Shown piece after piece: positions 26,506 through 34,417 of a stretch of 64,000 nt of DNA; positions within the stretch are counted from its first letter, which is position 1, and every line of letters starts with the position of its first letter. The DNA comes from Candidatus Phosphitivorax anaerolimi. GTDB taxonomy: Bacteria > Desulfobacterota > Desulfomonilia > UBA1062. The position numbers and the translations under genes were made by a program. Location of the stretch: the NCBI GenBank assembly GCA_001896555.1, contig MPOS01000011.1:94223-158222 (forward strand). Reading direction: 5' to 3'. Below the pieces are notes generated by a model, which did no database searches, was not told the origin of the DNA, and saw only the letters and a program-made list of their open reading frames with translations.

Positions 26506-27009
26506 ATGAACATGAAGAAAGCAATCTTACTATTCATTGCAGCCTTCACGATATTGGGCGTGGGACAATCGGCCCCCGCACAGGAGCTTCTCTCGCTCAA
26601 TCAGACCTTCGTGCTCCATCCGGCGCCGAGGGAGCACGATTCCTATTCCCTGTACTACAACATCCTGGTGAGGTCCCCGGGACTCATCCGCATCAGGCTC
26701 GATCTGGAAAATGTTTCACCTGATCTGGCCGGTGAGGTGAAGTTTCTCAGTGTCTCGCTCAGGCAGCTGGAGAACGAGGTGGAAGTCCGCAGGGTCGAGT
26801 CCGGCCCCGGCGGCATCGTTCTGGAATACGGAGTGGATGCCTACGAGCTGGACCGCACCAAAGGTGAATACCGCATTGTCGTGTCCAACTGGTCTCAGCT
26901 CCATACGGCTGTCGCCAGGCTCGTCGCTTGGTACCCGGGCGAAGAGGATTCGGAAGAGCCCTGGCCCTACATCCCGGGACGCCCGCGTGCGGAAGACCTG
27001 ACGTTCTGA
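26506..27009 (+). CDS. Exported protein of unknown function
   Basis: This 167-residue protein has a clear signal peptide (MNMKKAILLFIAAFTILGVG, cleavage near APA-QE). The mature domain is beta-rich, with YSLYYNILVRSPGLIRIRLD and YRIVVSNWS, suggesting an immunoglobulin-like or pre-peptidase-like fold. No family was assigned. A GGGAGGG ribosome site precedes ATG 26506 (an in-frame ATG at 26512 has better spacing). A REP-like repeat and a 34-bp palindrome follow it. Confidence 0.65.
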   Translation: MNMKKAILLFIAAFTILGVGQSAPAQELLSLNQTFVLHPAPREHDSYSLYYNILVRSPGLIRIRLDLENVSPDLAGEVKFLSVSLRQLENEVEVRRVESGPGGIVLEYGVDAYELDRTKGEYRIVVSNWSQLHTAVARLVAWYPGEEDSEEPWPYIPGRPRAEDLTF

Positions 27010-27018
27010 CCCCCCTTT

Positions 27019-27037
27019 CGGGGACGGGTCCACATTT
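27019..27037 (+). repeat. REP-like repeat, copy B
   Basis: This 19-base sequence (CGGGGACGGGTCCAC plus ATTT) matches copy A at 830-848 at 17 of 19 positions. It starts 9 bases after a plus-strand stop codon. A small TTTCCC/GGGAAA hairpin follows. Confidence 0.5.
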
Positions 27038-27136
27038 CCCGCGCAGCAGGGAAAGAACCGGTTGCCAGGTCTATCGGACCACGGGCTGGTTCATGGGTAT
27101 GACATGCGGTGAATGGTCAGGATCGGGTCAAGAATT

Positions 27137-27170
27137 GGGGTGAGGTCTCAATGCATTGAGACCTCACCCC
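27137..27170. repeat. 34-bp perfect palindrome between convergent genes
   Basis: Arms of 17 bp (left arm GGGGTGAGGTCTCAATG) meet with no spacer. It is bordered by ATT on the left, and the left edge ATTGGGGTnAnGTCTC recurs in the 52-bp palindrome at 52837-52888. No T-run is present on either side. It may terminate transcription of both neighbours or be a mobile REP-type element. Confidence 0.65.
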
Positions 27171-27236
27171 GTGACCGAACTCATGATGACTCAAGGGTCT
27201 CCTTTTTCCGCCTGTCCGGGCATTTCAGGGCACGAT

Positions 27237-27914
27237 CTACCGGTGCCTGGTCACCTTCACCTGGCGGCACATGTCCAGAACCGGACAGGTGCTGCACCTG
27301 GGGAGCCTGGACGTGCAGATGTTCTTGCCAAAGGGCACCAGTATCCGGTTGATCTCGCTCCAGTATTCGACCGGCAGCCTCTCCTCCAAGACGCGTAGAC
27401 TCTGCTCGGGCCTCGTGGTTTGAATGTAGCCCCAGCGGTTTGTGATGCGGTGCACGTGGGTGTCCACGGATATGCGATTTTCCCCGCAGGCAATTGCCAG
27501 GACGAGGTTTGCGCACTTGGGTCCGACCCCGGGCAGCGACAGCAGCACTTCCCGCTTGCACGGCAGCACGCCGTGGTATTCATCCACGATTCTGTGGGCT
27601 GCAGCATGGATGCGAAGGGCCTTGATATCGTGGAAGGAGCTGGGGATGATGGCCCTTTCTATCAGCGCGGGGTCCAGAGCGGCAACCTGCCCGGGTGTGC
27701 GGCCCAGGGCGAAGAGCCTCCGGGAGCAGACGAGGGTCGTTTCATCAAAGGTGCGCGCCGAGATGATGCACGCCATGAGCTGCTCGAAGGCAGAGGTGTG
27801 CCCCTCTTTGGCAAGCTGGGTCAGGGCCGCCTTGGGGAAGGGCTGGACGGCTTGCCGGATACGCTCCATCACCTGGCGGATATCGAAAGGCCGCTTTTCT
27901 TCTCGACTGTGCAT
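27237..27914 (-). CDS. nth: Endonuclease III
   Basis: This 225-residue DNA glycosylase/AP lyase acts on oxidised pyrimidines. It has the helix-hairpin-helix LLSLPGVGPKCANLVLAIA with the catalytic Lys, the VDTHVHR catalytic Asp, and a 4Fe-4S loop with cysteines spaced C-x6-C-x2-C-x5-C at the C-terminus (CTSRLPRCSTCPVLDMC). The frame extends to 28097, but the upstream residues are not Nth-like. ATG 27914 (MHSREEK) or the later ATG at MERIRQ are possible starts. It ends a minus-strand gene run. Confidence 0.92.
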   Translation of the reverse strand: MHSREEKRPFDIRQVMERIRQAVQPFPKAALTQLAKEGHTSAFEQLMACIISARTFDETTLVCSRRLFALGRTPGQVAALDPALIERAIIPSSFHDIKALRIHAAAHRIVDEYHGVLPCKREVLLSLPGVGPKCANLVLAIACGENRISVDTHVHRITNRWGYIQTTRPEQSLRVLEERLPVEYWSEINRILVPFGKNICTSRLPRCSTCPVLDMCRQVKVTRHR

Positions 27915-28012
27915 GGTGCTTGGGGAGACCCCGGGAAACGGGGCCTCTCTTGGGATACAGAATAAAGGGATGCCGCCCGAACAACAGGAAGAGGCAAGCC
28001 CTGCAGGCAAGG

Positions 28013-28234
28013 TCACCGGTATCGGCAGAGGTCTTTTGTCTCCAGCAGGTACGCTTCCGGGCCGATCTCCCTCATTCGGGTGTTCATCGCTATCCACCGA
28101 TCTTTCAGATCGGGATCGAAGACGGTCCTCTCACGGGGAAATTCTCCACACTGAAAGCAGACCGGAATGCATCCGGTTGCCGGTATACCTGCCGCGCGCA
28201 GCACCGGGAACCAGCACACGCCCGTTTGGGGCAC
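28013..28234 (-). CDS. Possible small protein between cyclase and nth
   Basis: This 73-residue frame has a GTG start 17 bases after the cyclase stop. It contains VCFQCGEFPRERTVFDPDLK and a charged helical end RMREIGPEAYLLETKDL. It has five cysteines, including a CxxC. No family was recognised and the ribosome site is weak, but the composition looks protein-like and it fills the gap before nth. Confidence 0.4.
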   Translation of the reverse strand: MPQTGVCWFPVLRAAGIPATGCIPVCFQCGEFPRERTVFDPDLKDRWIAMNTRMREIGPEAYLLETKDLCRYR

Positions 28235-28251
28235 TTCCGGATGCTGCCGCT

Positions 28252-29085
28252 CTATTTGATCTGGAAGCTGGAGATGCCATTCCAGTCATCCGGTGGCGGG
28301 GTTATGCAGAACTGCTGGATCCGGTTGAGATAGAGGCGGTAGAGCGGGGAGGGTTTTTTGGCCTGGAGCCGTGTGATGATCTTAAGGGCGGCCGGGAAAT
28401 CCTTCTGTGCATAGTGCTTGAGGGCCTCCTCAAAGAGCTCAACCTCAGCCTTCAGAGCGGGATCGGGCTCGCCCTCAACCAGGGGCTCGAAGATCTCGAT
28501 GGGAACGGTCTTGCCCTTTACCCGCACCACGTCGATCTTCCGGCAGAAGAATCCGCCGTTCAATGCCTCGCGGGTGAACTGGGAGATGATGATCGGCGTG
28601 CCGTACACCTTGTTGAGCCCTTCCAGGCGCGAGGCCAGGTTCACGTTGTCGCCGAGCACGGTATACTCGAACCGGCGCTCGCTGCCGAAATTGCCCACGC
28701 TGGCAATGCCGGTGTTGATCCCGATGCCGATGTCCATGCAGGGGATTCCCTGCCTGCGCCATTTTTCCTTCAGGCTTTCCACTGCCTGCTTCATTCCCAG
28801 CGCTGCCCTGACCGCATTGCCGGCATGGTATGGGTCGTCCAGGGGTGCCCCCCAGATGGCCACGATCGCATCACCGATATACTTGTCTACCATGCCGCCT
28901 GTTGACATGACGATATCGCTCATGGCCGTAAGATAGGTGTTCATGAAGGAGCTGAGCTGCTTGGGGTTCATTCCCTCCGCCAGGGTAGTGAAGTCGCGGA
29001 TGTCGCTGAACAGGATGGTGAGGTCCTTCTCTTCTCCTGCGAGGGTGAGTTTTTCGGGCCGCTTCATGATCTCGCTGACCACCAC
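28252..29085 (-). pseudogene. Class III adenylate/guanylate cyclase catalytic domain (3' part of a CHASE2 cyclase)
   Basis: The domain shows both metal-binding aspartates (LFSDIRDFTTLAEG and KYIGDAIVAIWG) and the NTGIASVGNFG and YTVLGDNVNLASRLE motifs, so the catalytic core looks intact. It should make cAMP or cGMP. In CHASE2 cyclases this domain follows a long sensor and three membrane helices. Here it is joined, in a different frame, directly to a truncated CHASE2 domain (29064-29630). In frame upstream codons read ERIKSASPVVVSEIMKRPEK, the usual linker, so the native start is lost. GTG 29085 could start a free cytosolic domain. A C-terminal helical extension of about 70 residues follows. 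Confidence 0.75.
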
Positions 29086-29630
29086 GGGAGAGGCCGATTT
29101 GATGCGTTCTTCAAGCCGTCGTCTTCCAGCTGGAAGACATAGCCCAGTACCACCGGCGCCTCCGCCACGGTTCTGCCCAGGATGAGGTCGTGGTCGAGCT
29201 CGTCTTCGGACACGATGTCACGGAGGCTCTGCCCGAGTTCGATCCCCTTGCCGGAAAGAACGGAGGAAAGGGTGTCCAAGTGCCCGGCGAGCGAGGTTCT
29301 GTCCTTTTCGGCGAACACGATGTCGATGCCGATGATACGCGCCCCCGCCTCATGAACCGACTCGACCAGCCGGGCCATCCTGTCGCGGGGCCAAGGCCAC
29401 TGGCCCATGGTCTTGAGGCTCTTTTCGTCGATGTCCACGATCACGATCTCTCCGGTGGTGTCGGCCGGGCCCCGCCATCGGAACATGGCGCTGGTGAGCT
29501 GATTGTCCAGGGATGAGAGCAGGGCGGGTTTGTTCAGGCCGAATGAGTAGAAGAGCATGCAGGATGCTACAACCACCAGGCATCCCATCTTGAAGGGTGA
29601 GGGCTTCAGGATGCGGATCAGCCGGCGCAT
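29064..29630 (-). pseudogene. CHASE2 sensor domain, truncated (5' part of a cyclase gene)
   Basis: The fragment has an N-terminal membrane helix (MGCLVVVASCMLFYSFGLN), then the start of a CHASE2 extracytoplasmic sensor: IVIVDIDEKSLKTMGQWPWP, RIIGIDIVFAEKD and APVVLGYVFQL. The rest of CHASE2 and the usual three helices, roughly 300 residues by comparison with the family, are absent. The frame runs instead into the cyclase linker out of frame and stops. This suggests an internal deletion or an assembly collapse near 29100. ATG 29630 has AAGGATG upstream; the frame opens at 29717. Confidence 0.68.
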
Positions 29631-29649
29631 CACGAGACGCATCCTTTCA

Positions 29650-29877
29650 TCAGCGGTTCCCGCCGAAGATGCCGATGTAGCGGGTCCTGTCCATCTCCCG
29701 GGCATGGAAGCTTCCACCTACCGCCTGGGCATTGGGGCCGAAGAACGCCCCCTGTACCATGCTTTCAGCCATCCCATTGATATTGGCGGAAAGTGTTGAA
29801 CCCGTCGTGCTGATATTCCCGTTTCCCAGATTCAGCTGGATCTCGTCAAAACGAATGTACCCGGACACGGGGTTCAT
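29650..29877 (-). pseudogene. C-terminal tail of the FecR-domain protein (frameshifted)
   Basis: This 75-residue tail reads YIRFDEIQLNLGNGN and GAFFGPNAQAVGGSFHA, ending YIGIFGGNR, a TbpB-like beta-barrel ending often found after FecR domains. It overlaps the end of the preceding frame by 4 bases. One extra G in the GGGG run at 29885-29888 (plus strand) would restore a single frame. Confidence 0.6.
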
Positions 29878-30760
29878 GGAAGACGGGGAAACTCGACCCG
29901 GATATTCGTGACCCCGTTATGCAGCCTGGTGAGAGCATCCGCGGTGTCGATTTTCGACCCCTGGGCCTTGCCGATGTATTCCCCCACAAGCCCGCCGGCC
30001 GCCAGGTCCTGGAGAACCGCAGACGGCGTGAGCTCGCCTGTGATCCACACCGAGCCGGGCGAACGGACGTGGCAGTCGGCCCCGCTTAAGGGGTCTGCGC
30101 AGGCGATCTCCCAGTATCCCCAGGTGAAATAGTCGCTGAACTGGTAATCCGGGTCCTCGGTGAACAGATAGTTGGCTCGGGGCTTGAGCCCCCCGGTCTC
30201 CTGGAAGCTGGTGACGCAGTCATCGCCTGTCTCACCCGATTCCTGCGTCCCTTCGTCTCCGGCCCCCTCACCGGTTTCGTTGCCAGAGGGTTCTTGATCT
30301 CCTTCATCCCGGTCCTGTTCGTCTTCCTGCTCAAGCGGCGGTGCCCCGTCCTCTGATTCCTGCTCTCCGAGCGCCAGGTCCCGGTTCAGGTCGGAGAGGT
30401 CCTGCGCGCTGAAGCGCTTCGGACTCTCCGGCGGCACACCCATAGCCGGGATGCTGGTCCCGAACCCGGGGCGGGTGATGCTGACAGCGCTGGCATCGTT
30501 GGCGACATCGATGCCCCTTCCACCTTCGAATACCACGGTGAGCCTTCCTCCGTCGACCCTGCCCGCGAACATGGAGCCCCTGATGCCGATGGTGGCGGCG
30601 GGAGTGACCGTGATGAAGCTCTGGGGGGACTCTTTGGCGATGGCGCCGCCCATGATCCTGAAGACACCTTCCTTGACCTGGGTCTTCATGGCGCCGTTCC
30701 TGTCCTCTACATCCCACACGTGCTCAACGACTACCATCTCGCTCGCCCTGCGCATCGTCC
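29874..30760 (-). pseudogene. FecR-domain surface protein, lacking its N-terminus
   Basis: This contains the second half of a FecR domain (VKEGVFRIMGGAIAKESPQS, TVTPAATIGIRGSMFAGRVD, LTVVFEGGRGIDVAND), a long acidic low-complexity stretch rich in E/D/G, and a C-terminal beta region continued at 29650-29877. FecR domains of this kind are exported and often neighbour CHASE2 cyclases and TPR porins. The signal peptide and first FecR half are missing; the frame is fused upstream to a TPR protein, consistent with deletion of the intergenic part. The exact junction lies near 30745-30775. Confidence 0.62.
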
Positions 30761-31373
30761 ATTGTGACTGGAAACACGTTGCCCAGCAGGTCGGTGATCT
30801 CGATGATCGAGCTTGACGGCGCGGTGTTGACGTTATCATCGATATCGATGCCCAGCGAGATCCTGGTCGATAGGAAATGCTCCTTTCTGGACGAACGGAT
30901 GGCATCGAGGTATTTCTCGATATTGGCCCGGACCTGCTGGGGAGAGGGTCCACAGCCATGATCTCATCGAAATACCTTTTTGCCGCTTCCAGCGAGCCCA
31001 GGTGGAAGTAGCACCGTCCGATCTCCAGCTTGACGCGTACCGCGTCGGGACGGGCCATGAGCACCCGTTCGAAGGCCATGACCGCGGCCTCGAAATCACC
31101 TGCCTCGAAGGCCGCCCTGCCCAGGCTGAAATTGATCTCCGGGTTCCCGGGGTCGCTCAGGAACAAACGGTGATATTCCTGGTACGCCCTGTCGAACTCG
31201 CCCCGGTCAAAGAGCTCTTTGGGGCTTTGGTCCCGGCCGGCGCCCTGCGCGGGCGGTGGAATCAGGCACGCGCCCAGGAACAGCAAGAGGACGAGTATGC
31301 CAAGAGTTGCCTTTGTCCGGCCCCATGCTCTTCTGCCGGCGTTCACGAGTGTGTATGCTTTTCTTGATGGCAT
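30724..31373 (-). pseudogene. TPR lipoprotein / porin-like protein, 5' part, frameshifted
   Basis: The N-terminus is a lipoprotein-type signal (TLGILVLLLFLGAC), then TPR repeats (LFDRGEFDRAYQEYHRLFLS, NFSLGRAAFEAGDFEAAVMA, EIGRCYFHLGSLEAAKRYFD). After AVDPLP the sense continues in another frame as QQVRANIEKYLDAIRSSRKE and HFLSTRISLGIDIDDNVNTA, the start of an outer-membrane barrel seen after TPRs in this protein type. One extra C in the run at plus-strand 30939-30942 would restore the frame. The barrel is cut off at 30724-30775 and the FecR fragment follows. ATG 31373 is chosen; ATG 31403 is in frame. Confidence 0.6.
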
Positions 31374-31460
31374 TTTCCCCTTCTTCAAGATAGAAATCGT
31401 CATGGCGAGGACTTTCTTTTAAGCCTTTTTCGAGGGATCTTAAGGCAGGCCCTTCCCGGG

Positions 31461-31955
31461 TCAGTTTCCGCCCATGAGCTCCATCTCCTGCTTCAGCCGT
31501 GAGAGCTCGCTGCTGGTCTGACGCAGGCGGTGAGCGAGTATTTCCGAGAGCAGACGGAAGTAGACCGCCTCGAACTCCTGGCGCTCCCGGGCCTCGAGCC
31601 GGTCTATTATCGAACCGTCTATGGCCAGGCACGTGGTTTCGCTTAAAGAGAAGATCGATGCGGAGCGCGCCTTTCCGTCAATCACGGCAAGTTCCCCGAA
31701 TGTTCCGCCGCGGGCGTCGAGCCGGGCGATCTCCTCATCGCCCTTGACGACCTTGACCTCGCCCGCCAGGATTACATAGAGCCAGCAGTCGTATTCTCCC
31801 TCACGGGTGATCACCTCGCCCGGGCCGTACCGGCGCAACTTGCTCAGCTCGAGGATCTTCCGCAGGAACTTGTCTTCGTAGGAGCGGAGAAAGGGGATCT
31901 TCTTGATCGTATCGAGGAGATCGTCCCTCCCCGTGAGATACTGGCTTTCGAGCAT
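31461..31955 (-). CDS. Cyclic-nucleotide-binding domain protein
   Basis: This 164-residue protein has a cNMP-binding beta-roll (YGPGEVITREGEYDCWLYVI, LAGEVKVVKGDEEIARLDAR, GGTFGELAVIDGKARSASIF) and a C-terminal helix, but no helix-turn-helix. The phosphate-binding cassette GELAVIDGKARSAS is close to the CRP consensus with the key Glu and Arg present. It starts a minus-strand run that includes the adenylate cyclase, so it could be a cAMP/cGMP sensor for that system. Without a DNA-binding domain its output must be a protein contact. Confidence 0.88.
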   Translation of the reverse strand: MLESQYLTGRDDLLDTIKKIPFLRSYEDKFLRKILELSKLRRYGPGEVITREGEYDCWLYVILAGEVKVVKGDEEIARLDARGGTFGELAVIDGKARSASIFSLSETTCLAIDGSIIDRLEARERQEFEAVYFRLLSEILAHRLRQTSSELSRLKQEMELMGGN

Positions 31956-32233
31956 GCAGTCCTCCGAGTCTCGTGCTTCAAGCTTGTCGGTCTGTATGTG
32001 GTTTCGGCAATCTGGATGGTCAAACTTAAAAGGATATCAGCCTCTTTTTGCTCGAATTTTACTCAAAGGATGCGAACGCTCCTTTAGGTAAGGAATTTTG
32101 CCCTTTCTTAGCTGTGGATGTCCCCGGTTTTACCTGGGATAGGCTCAAGCCCGGTTACCCGCTATCTTTCGGCAGGTCTCATCCAGGACGGCATCGTCCT
32201 TGGTGAGGGTAGAACCGGGAGAGGTGATCTCCT

Positions 32234-33571
32234 CTACCGGATGATCTTCCTGCACTCCAGATAGAAGCGCTTTTCGTCCGCGTGCCCCATGGAGAAGGTC
32301 TTGCGCGGCAGAACGCCGTCTACGATGATGGTCCGGAAGAAGTCGTGCTTGGGTATGGCCGGGAGGAAGAAACCCACAGCACCAGGCTTCGACACAAGGT
32401 CGATTACGGTGTCGTCGCCATGGATGTAATCGATCTTTGAGGCCGAAGGGTTTGAGAGATGGGCATCCAGGAATGACTGGAGCGTCCCCGCCTCCAGGGT
32501 GAGCCTGGGGTTTGTGACAGTGATCGTGCCGCAGGCTTCACCGCTCAAGAACGAGATGCGGTGCGCTCCGGGCTCTGTGGCGGGGTAGGGCGTGAACTCA
32601 CCCCGTGACGCGCATTTTTCCACCGAAAAGGAAGATCCCTGTGCGGCGAAGAACGACTCCATGGCATGCAGCAGCCGGTTTGTGTCGGTGTTGAACACCA
32701 CCCGGTGGATGGGCTCGAACACGAGGCTCTCGTCGTGGAGGTTCACCAGCTCCACCAGCGCGTACCGGGCAGGATGGTCCATGACGGCCTTCGGGTCGGG
32801 GGCGGTGTTTTTCAATCCTTCCCAGATCTTCTTTGCCGTGGCCAGAGAATGGTTGCCGTCACCCATGGCGTAGAGCAGGACGTCCTGGGCCTTGACCCCG
32901 TACCTGCCTCTGTACGCGGCCGGGTCCGCAAGCCGCTCAAGGGCGCGGGCGACCGCATCCAGGGCGCTTTTCTCGCGAATGTGATACCCCCGGATATGGC
33001 CGCTGTTTTCCATGAGATCGAAGTCGTAGACCTTTTCCGAATTTCCGGCGAACAGGGGCTCGATCACAGTCTTTTCCGGGTCGTCGATGAGGACCATGAT
33101 GTGAGGGGTCTCCAAGGGGGCGTTCTCGCGGATTTTCACCCGGGGAGGGAGCCTGTCCACCACGGTCCCCTCCGTGGCCCGGATGAGGCTCCGGGAACCG
33201 GGACGGTAGTCATAGCACTCAAGGTCCAGGGCCACCACCAGACCTTTGCGGACGGCGCCTCGCGCCAGGGTCCTCTCCACGAGGATAAAACCCGGACCCG
33301 GCGAGACCAAGACCCCTGTCGAGAGGTACTCGTTCATGCAGGCATTGATCCGCTCAGCCTCTCTGAGAGAGTCGCTCTGCTCCAGGTATGCCTCGGGAAG
33401 GATGAGGTGGAAGGTCGATGGGCTCGCGCCCACGGTGCGCCTCACCCGCTCCCAGTACTCGGGCTGGGAGGTATACTGGTCGCAGGCGACCACCGCCCAC
33501 TTCGTGAGGTCTGTCCCCTCCCGGGGAAGCAGGATATCAGGTACGCATAGACCGAGGTGTGCATAATCCAT
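32234..33571 (-). CDS. DUF1015 family protein
   Basis: This 445-residue protein has the DUF1015 landmarks VPDILLPREGTDLTKWAVVA, DQYTSQPEYWERV, LYAMGDGNHSLATAK and HYxxxDxxI-like DYIHGDDTVID. DUF1015 proteins are soluble, widespread in anaerobes, and contain conserved acidic and His residues; their reaction is not established. ATG 33571 has AAAGGA at 8 bases; the frame opens at 33604. It is followed by the gap before the cNMP-binding gene and lies just downstream of the carbonic anhydrase gene on the same strand. Confidence 0.88.
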   Translation of the reverse strand: MDYAHLGLCVPDILLPREGTDLTKWAVVACDQYTSQPEYWERVRRTVGASPSTFHLILPEAYLEQSDSLREAERINACMNEYLSTGVLVSPGPGFILVERTLARGAVRKGLVVALDLECYDYRPGSRSLIRATEGTVVDRLPPRVKIRENAPLETPHIMVLIDDPEKTVIEPLFAGNSEKVYDFDLMENSGHIRGYHIREKSALDAVARALERLADPAAYRGRYGVKAQDVLLYAMGDGNHSLATAKKIWEGLKNTAPDPKAVMDHPARYALVELVNLHDESLVFEPIHRVVFNTDTNRLLHAMESFFAAQGSSFSVEKCASRGEFTPYPATEPGAHRISFLSGEACGTITVTNPRLTLEAGTLQSFLDAHLSNPSASKIDYIHGDDTVIDLVSKPGAVGFFLPAIPKHDFFRTIIVDGVLPRKTFSMGHADEKRFYLECRKIIR

Positions 33572-33641
33572 GAGAGACGTTCCTTTCGTCTGTCTGCGGT
33601 TCATTCAGGCAATGCCCCGCCTTTTGTTGCGGGGCGCCAGT

Positions 33642-34259
33642 TTATTTCGGGCCGGACTTATTGTAGCCGTCTGCCAGGGCGGTGTTCACATGGACGACGC
33701 CCTTGTTCAGGTCTTTGAGCGGATAATCGTCCGTGATCGCAGGAAGATTGTCCGCGTCGTCCTGCTTCTTGAGCACCGTGCCCGCGGGAACATATCTGCC
33801 GTCGGGAACGCTCACCCCCATGAGGATGCAGCCCGGCTCCACCACGCAGTTTTTTCCTACAGACGATTTGAAGACCAGGGTCTGCATGCCCACGAAGCTG
33901 TCGTCTCCCACGCGGGCGGGGCCGTGTATTTGAACCTGGTGCGCCAGGGACACCCGCTTGCCCACATATACCGAATAGTGCTTTCCGTCGGCCTCCACGA
34001 GGTTCTTCTCCACGGGCCGGCCCTTGAGCTCAGTCTCCAGGCCGTGGAGCACGACGCCGTCCTGCACATTGGCTTCGTCGTCTACGCGGATGGGCTGGCC
34101 CTCGTCGCCCCGGATGGCGGCAAAGGGGGCGACCATGACCCGCCTGCCGATCGTCACGTTGCCGATCACCGCGGCGAGCGGATGGATATAGGCGGTGGTG
34201 TCGATGGATGGCATGGATTCTTTCGGACTGAAGTCGGTCACAACGTTCTTGTGAATCAT
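33642..34259 (-). CDS. cam: Gamma-class carbonic anhydrase, Cam type
   Basis: This 205-residue left-handed beta-helix enzyme interconverts CO2 and bicarbonate. The three zinc-ligand histidines sit in NVQDGVVLHGLE and SLAHQVQIHGPA. It retains the acidic loop of the Methanosarcina Cam prototype (LKGRPVEKNLVEADGKHY) with the proton-shuttle Glu region, which CamH-type homologues lack. The C-terminal helix is present (HVNTALADGYNKS). No signal peptide is seen, whereas archaeal Cam is exported, so a cytoplasmic site is likely. It lies between DUF1015 and penicillin acylase genes. Confidence 0.9.
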   Translation of the reverse strand: MIHKNVVTDFSPKESMPSIDTTAYIHPLAAVIGNVTIGRRVMVAPFAAIRGDEGQPIRVDDEANVQDGVVLHGLETELKGRPVEKNLVEADGKHYSVYVGKRVSLAHQVQIHGPARVGDDSFVGMQTLVFKSSVGKNCVVEPGCILMGVSVPDGRYVPAGTVLKKQDDADNLPAITDDYPLKDLNKGVVHVNTALADGYNKSGPK

Positions 34260-34417
34260 AACAACACTCCTTTTCTTGTATGTTCCGTGCCGTGCACGGG
34301 GTCCATGCGCCGGTGTGCAGCGAACTTCGGACCGGCTGGAGAAGCTCTTTTGGACCGTGTGAAGAGATTATTCTTTACCTGAGAAAATGTTTCAGGAAAA
34401 GGGAAAAATCAAAGGCT

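Noticed and set aside
27442..28905. 487-codon plus-strand frame
   Set aside because: It runs antisense through nth and the cyclase domain, both with clear catalytic motifs.
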